Below, one piece after another: positions 23,891 through 35,753 of a stretch of 64,000 nt of DNA (position 1 is the stretch's first letter; each line of letters starts with the position of its first letter). A program made the position numbers and the translations under genes. The DNA comes from Tricholomella constricta (taxonomy: Eukaryota > Basidiomycota > Agaricomycetes > Agaricales > Lyophyllaceae), in the NCBI GenBank assembly GCA_013368375.1, contig JAACJP010000008.1, forward strand, positions 372,001-436,000. Direction: 5' to 3'. A model generated the notes under the pieces. That model worked only from the letters and a program-made list of their open reading frames with translations, was not told the origin of the DNA and did no database searches.

Positions 23891-25026
23891 CTAGGTGGAC
23901 GTGCTAGGTTTCTCCTCTGAGCCTCCTGTTGTCTCAGTTTTCTCACCAGACGTGCCTGTCGATGTCGCGGGATCTTTGTGTTCAGCGAGTTTGTGTTGCT
24001 CGGCGATGCGACGAGCTTCCTCGTGAATATCCTGGACCTGTTTAGACGTCGATGTATAGAAAGATCGAACCTTCTGGCCAAGAGGAGAAGCGATAGCTCT
24101 TGTGTAGTACTAGGAAAGGTGGAATGATCAAATCAACGACATAGATTTGAAGCGTATGACGTACGTCGGTTGCGGCCTTGGAGATACCTTTCTGTTCGTC
24201 AACAGTCTTGGCCTGCTGTGCCGCAGCGGTAACAGTCTCCTGGACCTTTCCGGAGATAGTTTGGTCCGGGCCAAGTGTACGCGCTCCGAGAGAGGTATCG
24301 AGAGAATGGAAGTAATTGAGGAAACGCTTCGAGATTCCTTGCTTGTCTACAAGAGTGGTAAGACACAGACTGAAACATGGTAAATGGAAACGTCGCACTA
24401 TCCATCTCGATTGCTCGCTCGAGGATGTGGTCCGACAGGACGTAGCCTTTAGCGAGATATTCTGCCGCAACTGAGAAGCAACATCGCGTCAGTGAGAGAA
24501 AATTCCGTGCTCGTAAAGTTGGCTCACTCCCTGCCCTGGGCTTATCCGACTGATCAAGCGGGTCCTTCGACGTCTTTTCCTCGTCCTGATGAGCAACATC
24601 AGACGTTACGGATAGGGTGGCACCATCCAGAGTGCCTCCATTTAACTAGTATAGTATTAGTCTGGATGATTGTAGTTTATTGAAAGGATGGGATGCACCA
24701 TCAGGGCTGTCTTAGCAGCGGAAGACTTCTCAAAATGAATTACAGCGGTGGATTTCTCTGGTGTTTCGATGCGGTCGATCCTATTTGAGAATGGTCAGAT
24801 AAGAGCTCGCGCAGATCTATGCGGTATTGGACTTGCTTTCCACAGAATCTAGTCAATGGATGGATCATAAGCGGGGAGTTAACAAGTTTAGCAAGTTATG
24901 ACGTACGTGAAAAAGTCGTGAAGCTGAGCTTCTGTGGTGGAGGGCGAGATTCCTGATACCTAGATGTACGTGAGCGTGGTCTGTGATACGATGCGTTGTA
25001 CCTACGTTGACTGGATGTGTAGACAT
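23891..25026 (-). CDS. RRM-domain protein, Vip1-like
   Basis: The first codons MSTHPVN lead directly into an RNA-recognition motif: RNP-2-like VSGISPSTTEAQLHDFFT, then FCGKIDRIETPEKSTAVIHF and SAAKTALMLNGGTLDGATL. Five short introns cut this part. The C-terminal half is an Ala/Gln/Glu-rich coiled region (GKVQETVTAAAQQAKTVDEQ), then a stretch ending in a Thr/Gly/Glu-rich tail with the stop at 23891. N-terminal RRM plus helical tail matches fission yeast Vip1 and its fungal relatives, whose role is poorly defined. About 270 residues. The promoter faces the small putative gene at 25087-25485, which is transcribed the same way. Confidence 0.75.
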
Positions 25027-25086
25027 GGTGGTTGTGGTTGAGATACGCTGAGCGCGCTGTTTGCGATCTTTATACTCCTCATGACA

Positions 25087-25485
25087 TCATTTATCACACC
25101 CCCATGTGATTCTCCGACTTTCCTCTAGGCTCAAGCCACGCTCTAGATCGCCACTAGCATTCAATATTCTATAATATCCGTCATCATAAAATCGGATTTC
25201 GTCGTGGAACGGTAAAGTTCGACTGTGTGGTCTTAGTGAGACATGACTGGTAGGAAATTTCGAGATCGCGATATACTTGCCAGCGAGCTTCCTTACCAGC
25301 GTCACTCCTCCAGTGTCCAGAACTTCGATCTCGATTTTCCGGAGCTCGAGAGTTGAAGAAAACGCATCTAAACTAATGACGTCACGTGCTTTATACAGGG
25401 ACTTGAATGCTTGAACGGAGTTCTTCCTTGTCCGACTTTTCCTTCACGACGCGTTGACCTTCCTGCACCAGTCGCCTCGACATCT
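25087..25485 (-). CDS. Small putative two-exon gene, unknown
   Basis: From an ATG at 25485 the frame reads MSRRLVQEGQRVVKEKSDKE. A candidate 73-nt intron joins it to an open frame that continues IEVLDTGGVTLVRKLAGKYI and ends at 25087. The second part stays open for about 120 codons without an ATG of its own, which argues for an upstream exon. The acceptor site is weak. I recognise no family. It could instead be the 5' UTR of the RRM gene. Confidence 0.3.
25377..25388. promoter_or_regulatory. Overlapping CRE-like and E-box palindromes
   Basis: TGACGTCACGTG joins a perfect bZIP palindrome (TGACGTCA, 25377-25384) to an E-box (CACGTG, 25383-25388). It lies between the RRM gene (-) and the hypothetical gene at 25873 (+), where such sites could work in both directions. 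Function is inferred. Confidence 0.3.
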
Positions 25486-25872
25486 CGGCGCTCTGTCCAC
25501 ATTGAAGGTCAGTCTACGCCCTTCACCGCTCAGACTCTCAAAGCTTGAAGCCTCATTTTACTCTCCAGAGCGGGATCAAATTGATTGACAGGCTCCGTGC
25601 CACGCCTCAGAAAAACTTCATCCTCAAAAGGCCACCTCCTCGCATCTCCATACACGCGTGCGCTCTGAGAACTGTCTCCAAGGGCTCAAGGGACATCGGT
25701 GTTCAAGTTCAGCCAGGAGGTGCTCTGTCGGGTGGCGCGTGGGGAAAAGTCTGCTTCTCAATCTCAGGGCAAGGCTGTCGTTTCTCCAAGGCAGTTCTCG
25801 AGGCAAGTCCTCCCGATCACAACGCGCTTTATGGCATATGCATACTGATTTATCCTTCAGCCACCTTTCAAA

Positions 25873-26598
25873 ATGGAACTTTTGAATCCGACACCAAAAA
25901 CCAACCTATACGACATCCGTAACAAATTATCTACGCCCATAAAGATTCCGACTCGCCGCCGACAGATCGCACCGTGGAATGGTTCACCACCTGGACGTCC
26001 AATGTCACCGGACCTCATTTTCGAAATGTCCCCTGTGTCCTCCGCTATTCACTCCCCTTCGCGCCATGGTGCCGGATTTACAGACCCTTCCCAAAATCTA
26101 GACTCTCAAGAGCCATTCATGTATTCTTTCCCCAAATTCTCCGCGCATCGTAACTACATGCACTCTACACGTCGCTCACAAGGCCTGCAAAACACAATCT
26201 TTCCTTCCCCCTTCGCTGGCTCTCCTGCCATCACGAAACACTCCTCACCTCGCCCCATCCTAGCGCCCTCTTTGACAAGTTCTAGCACAACAATTACCAA
26301 AAAATCTTCCATCACCAAAATCACAGGGTTTACGCCGGTGACTCCCATTTCCACGCAGGCGTACTCGCCAATTCGAGGGCTCAAAATGAAACGCTTATCT
26401 CCACCGCCTCGTAGCTCGTCCTACTCCTCGTCGCCGTGGATATTGCCTGGTAAAAGTGATGCTCAAGACGACGAGAGTGGGTCGTTAGACGCAGATCCGA
26501 GCTCTTACGAGTTCGACAGGCATTTGATGCGCCGGATCGAAAAGCAAAACCCTCGTCGATTTCGTCGGGTGTCACTGATATCCTCAACGCGGGTATAG
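25873..26598 (+). CDS. Disordered Ser/Pro-rich hypothetical protein, 241 aa
   Basis: A single-exon frame beginning MELLNPTPKTNLYDIRNKL. The sequence is Ser/Pro/Thr-rich with repeated TPxK and SP sites (for example STPIKIPTRRRQIAP, MSPDLIFEMSP), suggesting a phosphorylated, unstructured protein. The only structured-looking part is the C-terminus, with an acidic patch and then YEFDRHLMRRIEKQNPRRFR, a basic amphipathic helix. No domain, signal peptide or membrane segment is visible. Its length without stops and its uniform composition argue for a real gene. Upstream exons in 25500-25860 are possible but not required. Confidence 0.6.
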   Translation: MELLNPTPKTNLYDIRNKLSTPIKIPTRRRQIAPWNGSPPGRPMSPDLIFEMSPVSSAIHSPSRHGAGFTDPSQNLDSQEPFMYSFPKFSAHRNYMHSTRRSQGLQNTIFPSPFAGSPAITKHSSPRPILAPSLTSSSTTITKKSSITKITGFTPVTPISTQAYSPIRGLKMKRLSPPPRSSSYSSSPWILPGKSDAQDDESGSLDADPSSYEFDRHLMRRIEKQNPRRFRRVSLISSTRV

Positions 26599-29500
26599 TC
26601 GCATTGCTCGTTCCTTATTTTCAACTGCGGCGGCGATTGGTATGTGGTCCAGGAACTTGAAGTCCCAAAAACATCCCTCTAAACACACTTTCCGACAGAC
26701 CGGACTTGTCGGTGGGCATAACTATCCATGAACCGAATGACTTGGCGTCGAAACTTTGACCCTGAGGACGTATCTTGAAGATGCCCCTGTCTACCCACAT
26801 TCCATTCCTTTTCCATTCCTTGCGTTCTCTATTCATCTCTGCATCATTCCCAGCATATCATAACTCAAGCCACTTCAGCATCAGCATCGCATCAAACCCC
26901 TCACGTTCTTTTTCCATGATTAATGACGCTTCGAGCCTCTCACTACCCCGTTTCCAAACTATTGTACATATACGCTTAGTAAAGCAGTAGTAAGTCCCTT
27001 GAACACCGGCCCCAATACTTAGATTACACCATACCCCTCCTCGCCACCATTACCGCAATATTAGATAGAGCTAAATTAGCTTGAGCAAATGTAGATGTCT
27101 CGTAGATTCGTGTACAATGATACAGCTGATCAGCAGCATCATTGCCTAGGAATTTATTCCGTTAAGTCCTTCACTATCCGTGGCATATTGTATCGACTTC
27201 GGAATCGGAGGTAAACCGACGGTATTCATTCAGAGCTGGTGTAACTTTAAGGTTTCCGGCAACTTGCAAGTCCATGCGTCGCCGAAATCCCACATATTGC
27301 CACTTGCCAAAATTGGTATGCGAGGAACCATTTTAAGCCGATGTCAGTTTGAGTGCACTCCGATCTGGGAGATCTCAGGAACAGGATTCGCGATCCCAAC
27401 GCCCGATTTTGTCAACCCCAGCCTAACCTCCGGTTACTTCTTTGTTGAACAACACACATGGACCGCTCATCATCTGACTCTCGGCGGATCAGCTCACCTC
27501 TCCAGGAGGGGATCTCATGGGACTCTGCATTGCAAGAAAGCGAGATTTGGACGCGGTGCACCACGGATTTCGGCGGTGGAAGCGGATTTTCTACGGTAAC
27601 AGTTCGACGTCCCCGTCTGTCGGACGGATTATGCATGTAGTGCCTTGCTCGACGATTTTTGAGGCCTCTGGTCCTGAACGCTGCCGTTAGACTTCATATA
27701 TAGCACTGCGCGACAACGTTTGATACGATGATAGATGGGTTTGGTACTACCACGATGATGGGGCATGGACGTATCCTGTAGAGAATTGAATGCGTCCGCT
27801 GATTAATTAAAGAGTGGTCGACCAACAGGGTCGATCTGTCATGGTGGCCATCTGGAAGCGGCCGTTTCATTATAGCACAAAGCAGGACGGGGAAAGATAC
27901 ACGATCCTAGATTGTTGCGCCAGAGTTGCCTCATTTGTATGTCTTCGACCTCATGCTGATCCCACATCACCAGGATCATGATGAAGACGCAGAAGATAGA
28001 AAGGCTGTGCGGTTTCCCGGCCCACCAACCTTCACTGATATGATGGGAAAGCTTTAGGATAAAGTGCTTTGTGAAACGCAGGCTGTCCGTTTCCTTGGAT
28101 GCGTGAAGATCATCCTGTCGCTTTATTGCGCTCATTGAGGAGATGCAAGAGCTGCAGCAACTTGAAGTGTTTCAGTCGACTTCGGGGGGATCTGCAAGAT
28201 TACGAGAACAGATGATTCTTTTGCAGAGTTGAGATCAAGACTAGGCTCCACGGCACCAACATGTTCTGCCAGCGGCATATTTGCGGCCTTCGCCCCGCGT
28301 TCCGTCGAAGTCTGATGCCTTTCCCAAAACAAGCATCATATATTTCCCTTTTTAGAAAGAAACATCAAGAGGGAGCTTGACACACCCTCTGGTTGGACGT
28401 GTACATCGCTCAACCACGGCCATGGTGTTTGATCAAGTCAGAGCGGGCTAATAACACATAATGAAGGGATCATATAAAGTCTGGCAAGTGACGACGATAT
28501 TAGGTTGAAAGGGGCCGTCTTCAGCGAAGAGATCGAAAGTGCCAGAGGAAGATATATGTTGTCTAAGATTAACGGGCGTAGAGATTGTCAGTTCAAACCT
28601 ATCTTGAGGCGACCGTGACAGGCGTCAGCGTGAGCCCCCTCATCGCTCAGGGGATGATCGAACAGTTGACAAGAAAAGACGTCTTGCCTTCCACAGATGT
28701 CACTTGATTGTTCGTAGTAGAATGCAGGCGTATAATGCCGAGAATTTGAAGAGACACACAGGACTGCAGCGCCATAGGCGCTGTTTGAACGGAGCCATTT
28801 AGCGGTAGCGCCCACTACCTGAAGTCAAAAATGTCGTCAGTGTGGCGATGTGTCGCAATAGTAAAGGAAAGCACCGCGCAGACCGCGAGATCTGCTCATT
28901 GCAACGCACAATGACTGGGCGCGGCTGTGAAGACTGTATTTCCGAAAGAGAAATGTAGGTTTGGGGTGGCGCTGCTCCGCCAGGTAACGAAGAGGCTGAT
29001 GGATAGAGAAGCCAATATGTCAATGGGCATCTCGGATAATAACATGTCGATCAGTGGATCCTGCTTAAATGGCAGAAGTTTATATGGGCGTTAAAGGCGT
29101 TGGATACATCTATTTGGATGGCCATGCCTCGGAGCAGTGACCAGAATGTACCGAGGCAACGTAAGTGAGACAGGCCCCAGGACATGTAAGCCATGGATCA
29201 ACAATGTAGTACCGCCGAGGCGTCGACGCGCAAGTATTCCATGCCATCGAGTAACCTGGAGAGGTTGAAAGATGCACCGTGATATCAAATACCGTGCTAA
29301 GTGCGGCATGAAACGTCGTGAAGCCTGGCGAGAACTCGGCGACGAGCATCAGTTAGAATAGGAACAGATTAAACTCGATGAGCAGTCAAGCCATTTGTCA
29401 CCTTTCGAGCTCGTAAATAGTACATGTAAGAGCATCTTCTGTCCATCAGAGACGAACTCATCGCGTCGATGCTTGAGGCTGTGCTTTGGAGCAAAGTTTT

Positions 29501-30664
29501 GATTTTGTTGTAGCATCTAAGACTCTGTAATGGAGGAAATATGCGTTGAGTTATCGATGATATACCGGCAGCTCCGCGGACGATAACGACTGTACAGATG
29601 TAAACACAACTCGCGCTTGAGAAGGTTTGGTAGGACTGGCAAATGCCGCAGACTGGATACGTACTTTCTGGGCGGTTATCATCCACGGGAATAACTCACG
29701 GTGAGTCACACGAGAAAGTGATCCAATTCACTGTCGCAGAATAGACATACTAGGCTTTTGGTCAAGGCTTCTTGAGCTGGTTCGAAAACTGGTCGCCGGA
29801 TGAAATTAACAGTGTGCTTCATGAACTTCGAAACGGCTGGCGGTGAACATATGATTGTTGGCGCAGGGTTTGATGATTGGGCATCCGATTAGACCACGGG
29901 ACGTCCACGGGATGTAGTTGCGGGGCTGCGATTTCAGGACGTGGGAGACTATGGTCTCGTTTCCACGAGCGAGCGGCAGCCGTCCAGAATCTTGGAGGCT
30001 CGGGCAAGACACCAGGGAGCCTCGGCCATGACAGAGTCGGCAGGCTTCAAGTTTGACGTCGGCAAAATGCGTTGTCTTGTGTATTCTTTTCTTTTGTCCT
30101 ATAGGCAAACGTTTTATAGCAATAGAATAACTGACCGTGTATATAGAGACTGCGAGCTCGTGGAAGCAAGGCTTGAGCATTACAATGCTGCAAAGTAACG
30201 AGGATCGTCTCAGAGTTGTTCAAGGGCGTTTAGGTTAATTTGGGCTGTTAAGTTTACAGGAAGCAATATTTTAATGAGTTAGAAGATGTATTGTAAAACT
30301 GCGAGCATTGGCCTACACGTCGTAAGATTAGCAGCAAATCGTTCCATGGTGAAGCGTGGCGTAACATCAGTAAACCGGGAAAGTTTCTATAAAACGTTAT
30401 GCCAGTTACATTTATTTGGCCAGCTTACGTGGCGACTGTAAAGAGTTGCGAGTCGTTCAAGATTATTTTTAATAATTGTAAGGGGTTGGGACATTGTACG
30501 ATAATGGTATATAACGATAACTTGCTCATAATATTACTGCGTGCTGGTAATAGATTGGAACTAAGGAGAATAATTATCACAGGTTTCCGTTCGCCGCCAG
30601 AGCACATGAGAGCCATGAGGAACGATCCCGCCTGTGAACTCGGAGCGGTATCACTGGACGACAG
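26599..30664. other. 4-kb region without a recognisable gene
   Basis: No domain or full gene can be read here on either strand. Several short minus-strand frames between about 27.8 and 29.7 kb look protein-like in pieces (for example MLLSEMPIDILASLSISLFV near 29047, and KHRRDEFVSDGQKMLLHVLF near 29430), with candidate GT..AG introns around them. I could not link them into a consistent protein. Decayed genes, or fast-evolving multi-exon genes, are both possible. The right part (about 30.2-30.6 kb) is AT-rich and borders the Plavaka element. Confidence 0.4.
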
Positions 30665-33600
30665 CTATAGCCCACCGTAACCGACATCTTCATCATTGTC
30701 TTCATCGTCATTGTCGTCGTTTTCGACGTCGTCATGACCATCATCTCCGCCATCATCGCCTTCGCCATCGCCATCGCCATCGCCTTCGCCTTCGCCGTCG
30801 CCGTCGCCGTCGTCCTCGCCATCGTCCTCGCTCTCTTCGTCTTCATAGTGAGCATCGAGGCCAATGGATGGCGGAGGACCGTCTATATCCATGTCATCAT
30901 CGGGAGCCGGTTCTTCATCATCTGGATCCTCAGAGACCTGCAGGGGCACGAGGTGGCCAATGCCGCCTCCAAGGTACCTAAAAAACATGTCCCTGTCAAC
31001 GAAGCTTTTCGGGTGCCATGTTAGCTCATTGAGGGGGTCAATAGCACAGATTTTCTCACATATTAACATAGAAATTTATCCAATCATCCATGGAGGTTGA
31101 CGGTCGTGCCGTGGTATGCTGCGCCGGAAGTAGATCCGAAGTGGTCCCAGATGCGAAGGAGGGAATGAGATGGGACCCGCGAATGACGAACGACGGGTCT
31201 AGGAAGCCGAAAGCGTAGGGATCCGTGTGGGGAACAAAGCCGAGCTTGGGCAGCTTTGCATGTCGACGTTGGGATCGATGTCCAGGTTCAACACCGAGCC
31301 AGCGGACCCACAGAAAATGTATGTGATGGTCCTTGTAGGGGCTTCGTGAACGCGGACCTGTGTGACGAACGACAGCATGGAAGATGCCCATGACCTGAGC
31401 ATACCAGAATGGGTGCGCATTTGGACCAGTTTCAGGTGAACGGACCATTATGAACTTGTGGGTCCGAGGATTGATGGTATCTGACGCGCGGCGAATGTCG
31501 TATGTAGTGTAATTGACACGGAGAAGTTGGACAGAGTATAGCGAGTTCCCTATTATTCTAATGTCGTTACGGTCCTCGTCAGTGAAGTCTTCGTGAGAAT
31601 CACCATCAAACTCTCTCGAGAGAAGACGGCCCAAAAGGTGATCTTGAAGTTTGGGGATGAATCCCTGCGATACGTCAAGGATAGAAGGTTTGGACGAATC
31701 AAGGCCTACCTTTTTTGCAGGATCAAGTCGGCCTTCGAGCTGCTCATTGACGAAGGCGTATATGTTGATGGGGCTTCGACGGGTATTTGAGATGACGTGG
31801 TGAACGTCGACGGGTGCGTTCGCAAGTTCTTCGAATTCCATAGCACCTGAAGTTGGGGGATCGTTGCATAGAACAGTACGTCGATTCACTTGCTTCGCGA
31901 TTTGCTTCAATGCGTCCTTCTTGTTGGTCCGCGCATACAGTGTCTTGATCAGACGGTGAGCAAGTTCCCCCTGTGATGACATTAGCTTGAGAGGTCTTGC
32001 ATGAACACAAACACTAACCAGCTGCGTTGAATACGAGTCCGTTGTTCCAAAAGCACGGATGGAACTGGCGTAATCACCCAAGGAGTGAAGTTTATATAGA
32101 TGGAGATTGAGTTTTTTTGTACGACGTGAGGACGCCCCACTGCGCTGATCTTGTCCTATGGTCGTCGAGTGCGATTGTTCTGAGGCAGCAATCACGAGAG
32201 TAGCAGAAGTAGATGAAGGAATTGCGGGTACTAACATCGAAGTGGCTGCAGCAAGTCCTCCTGGAGTTGAAACGGCGGCAGCAGCGGTGTTTGGACCACC
32301 ACTATGGGCCTCGGTCGCTTCAGCGGCAGAGTTTACATCCTGGGCAACCTTGGTTCGGCGCACGCGTGCAGCAGCTTCTCCTGGGAGCTCCACGGTGTTG
32401 TACGCGGAGCACGTTAGGTCACGAAACTGACGGATGAGTTGACCGAATTCAGTAGTTAGGGCCTCGAGAAGTTCGACAGTGGAGTCTGTATGCATTCGAG
32501 CTTTGGCGAGGGCATGCCATTCCGCTGTCCGATACAGAAGCTTCATGAGCCGCTTATTGTGCGGTTCAGGCAGAAGATCCTCGAACGCCGGGATGGAGCA
32601 CTGTTGATGTGTCACGATGTAGTTGAGTGAGGAAATCATAGAGCAAAGAGCTTTGACATTTCACGCACTTGTAGTAAGTCCTCAAAATCCCGCGCAGCAA
32701 GCTTCTTCATTTCGGAGGCATTGTTTGCGAATTTTCGAATGGTGTCACGTCCAAATGTCGGTGTTTGACGATATCTGTGTTTCGATGAGTAGAAAATAAA
32801 CAGATATTAAATTTGCATATACCGAAAGTCAAGCTCAGCAACGAGGTCACCCTGTCGTGATGCAGCATACAGCAGGCGTATGAGATGCTTGAAGAGGGTC
32901 TTCCAGACACCGAGCTCGAATTCATGAAGCAGGTCTACAACAAGCATCTTGGATGGATTGAAGGGCACCTCGTCAGTGCTCAGTTTGCTTGCGAATGCAT
33001 TCTGTAAGGGGCATATAATGTTGTTTCAACAATTTCCGACTGTCGAATGGAAAAATACGTACAATAGTTGGGACGGCCGATATTTCTTTGAGGAGCTCCT
33101 CAACCCGAATGCCGGTGATCGAATGTCCAAGCTCATAAATAAAATGACGTGCCAGTACGACCTTGTCCTTCATAAATTCACGCAGTTTCACACGAACAGC
33201 CCCGTCGCGAGCAAGACCAAGCCGGTCTAATAAGGTTTTGGGTACCAAACAGCGTGGACACGGACACAGTCCCTTGTCTCGCATGGTAGCTAAAAGCACC
33301 CTAAGTATATACGCAGATTAGTAGACAATCCATGTTCGTGAAATATTTGACTTACTTTTCAGGATAATCCGCCGAATATGTGAATAGTCGAGGATAAACT
33401 CGACGCTCGATGCCGTCGAGACACATTATAACCATGCCATATTTGTAAGCATGGATAAAATCGTCATCGAGGAGGAATGCCCAGACAGCATGCATTAGCT
33501 CTCTCCGGCAGTGTGTCAGTATACCCTTCTTCTGAGTCTTCCATTTCTCATGGACTGTAGATGCGAAGTCTTGAAAGGAATCCGGTAACTAATGGTTGAG

Positions 33601-34997
33601 ACTTCAGTATTAAAGACCTGTGTATGACGACAAACATCTTACCGAAGGTATATAAGCTACGTGATGCATCGCTCCTGAGTTTGGCAGGCCACGGAAGTAC
33701 TTTGACAGGTTGCCCAGCATCAGGTAGATCGGCCACGCTTTTGCTATGCCAAAATTTGTGAGATGAGTGCCGTCGGATGAAAACATGACCGCCGCGATTA
33801 TTTTCTCTCGTTTGCAATCGGGATCGTCAGGAGAAACAGGTGATCGAAGTTGAACATGATCATGCTCGGCAATGAAGGCGTCCGATGTATAGACTTCACC
33901 CATAACACGCTCCTCCTTGCCCGTGACTGGTGACCGGTGAAAAAGCTTGAAGGGAGAGAAGTGGTAGTGATGGGCAAGAGGATCTCGAAAAGCAGCTTTG
34001 ATGACAGACGTGACTTTCCGGTATAGTAGGCCTGGGACCAGAAATTTAGAAGGCGGGATGTCCTTCCTGCCTGAAGGAACATCAATGTTAATTGAATGTG
34101 AAGAGAATTCACGAAGGAAGGGGGAGCTTTCAGGATCGCTGATGGCGTCGTCAAGCCGTTGATTCTCCTGATGGGCATTGAAAGCTCGAAGATCCTCCGT
34201 AGTGAAATCTGGAGCCAGTAGTACATCCTCGACCAAACGGTTGGCCTCCCCCGCAGACTTCGTGATACTTCCAGAGTTGAAATAAGTCATGAGGCGATAG
34301 ATTGACATGTTGCGGAAAGGCCATGGGGGTGAGCGAGAAAACACGCGAAAAAGCGATGCTTGAGGGGCATCTGCAAACGAGAGACTTTTGTTTGCAAGAT
34401 CAGCCACCGAAATGGAGCCGTCGGGAACGAACGATGGGCGGTGAGGATAATCACGCCAAAGGCCAAATATATTCAAAGCCGAGATAAATCGATCTCGGAC
34501 AATGAGTCTAACGCGTGGCAGAGATGGTTGTGAAAGTTCGGGCTCGTTGACGAGTGGTGGATCAGGCAGGGCTGGAAGAACATCTTGAAATCGTTTCGGC
34601 AAAGTGTAGTTACGTCGTGGACGTCCTGATTGGGTAAGGGTAGGTGGAGGTGGAGGTGGAGGCAGAGGAGATGCTGGAGGAGGTAGGGGGGGAGATACAG
34701 ATCGTGTATACATATTAGATGGCTCGCCCATGGAAACATCTACAGTTATCTCAACCGATGCACCCTAAAAAACTTGAGTTATCATTTCTGCAGTCTGAAA
34801 TTAGAGCACACCTTAGACCTCCTTTCCTTCATCTTCAATGCCTTTTTCATACTTTGAGCTGCTGCCCTTTCACGTCGGCGAAGGCTCTGCTGATCCTGCA
34901 AATTGCGCCAAAGAAGACATGTCTTGCGATGATTTGTGAGACCTGAGAGGTTTGCTGTGAGGAATTCACAGCCATGTCCCTCGCATCGAAGCTTCAT
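30665..34997 (-). CDS. Plavaka-type (KDZ superfamily) transposase, apparently intact
   Basis: Exon 1 gives a C2H2-like finger (MKLRCEGHGCEFL, GLTNHRKTC), then a Pro-rich linker and the long transposase core: GLWRDYPHRPSFVPDG, FSSDGTHLTNFGIAKAWPIY, LPNSGAMHHVAYIP, LCPCPRCLVPK and LVVDLLHEFELGVWKTLFKH. A downstream region has LHLYKLHSLGDYASSIRAFG and GELAHRLIKTLYARTNKKDA. The last exon, joined over 31014-31067, reads FVDRDMFFRYLGGGIGHL and runs into an Asp/Glu/Gly-rich tail. These are hallmark strings of basidiomycete Plavaka proteins. All seven junctions I checked restore frame and I saw no stop or frameshift, so this copy may be young. I could not find its terminal inverted repeats. Confidence 0.85.
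30749..30830. repeat. Coding trinucleotide/hexanucleotide repeat in the Plavaka tail
   Basis: Degenerate GCC-WTC/GTC units on the plus strand encode alternating Gly-Asp and Gly-Glu on the minus strand. This is a length-variable acidic tract at the transposase C-terminus. Confidence 0.7.
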
Positions 34998-35753
34998 GAT
35001 AGAATAGAGACCAATAAAGCATAGGGCACCAATGAGCAAAGTGAGGCGATGCAAGTGCATCGTGCGTGAAAAAAAAAGCCAGACAGTCGGTGAGAAACAG
35101 AGAACCGTTGGTAAAGCGATTTATTTCAGGAGGCCTGGCCTTGTATAATATATCACCATCGCATGAAACAGAGCGACTCCTATAGTTGGGCATGGTGGAA
35201 TTGCAAGAGTTGACGGAAAATCACTTGGCATCAAGCGGGCACAAACAGTTCCCAATTTTCGCCACGCAATATTCCCATCTCCAGAATATCTTTCTTGTTC
35301 GACCACCATTTTCACCTTGCTTTTCAGGCCAAGTCCTTTCTCTTCCCCATCTATATCTCGTTTGTACCTTCGACTGGTGTGTCCGATCATGTCTAGCCTG
35401 CTACTGCCGTGAAATATCCAAGCTCATCTGTGCCTCTCATTTTTTCGTTGGAAATTGTCGTTCATATCACCATACGAAGAGCTTTGTTCACTTGACCTCT
35501 AACTAGAATGGTTAGAGTGCTTCTTATGCTCCGTTTTTTATCCTTGGACATGTGCATTTACAATTGTTCAGGCCCGCAGGTACCAGGCCATATCAGTTCA
35601 TGGGCGGGGAACTTACAAAGTCGTACCACTTTAAATTTTCAAGGTGAGTTCGTCACTTTAATGTTTTCGTCTAGTACCAGCCAAGTTCACTCAAATAAAA
35701 TAGAAGGTCAATTGTCTTTGGTCGAACAATTCTAATCTCGCGCATTTTTTAAC
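34998..35753. promoter_or_regulatory. Divergent upstream region between Plavaka and DUF6698 genes
   Basis: The two starts point apart with 756 bp between them. The stretch is AT-rich with C/T-rich tracts around 35300-35350, and contains no ATG frame of note. It may hold both promoters. No terminal repeat of the element was found in it. Confidence 0.4.

Noticed and set aside
30577..30981. His/Arg-rich and Met/Thr/Lys-rich proteins on other frames
   Set aside because: These are shadow frames of the simple repeat encoding the acidic Plavaka tail.
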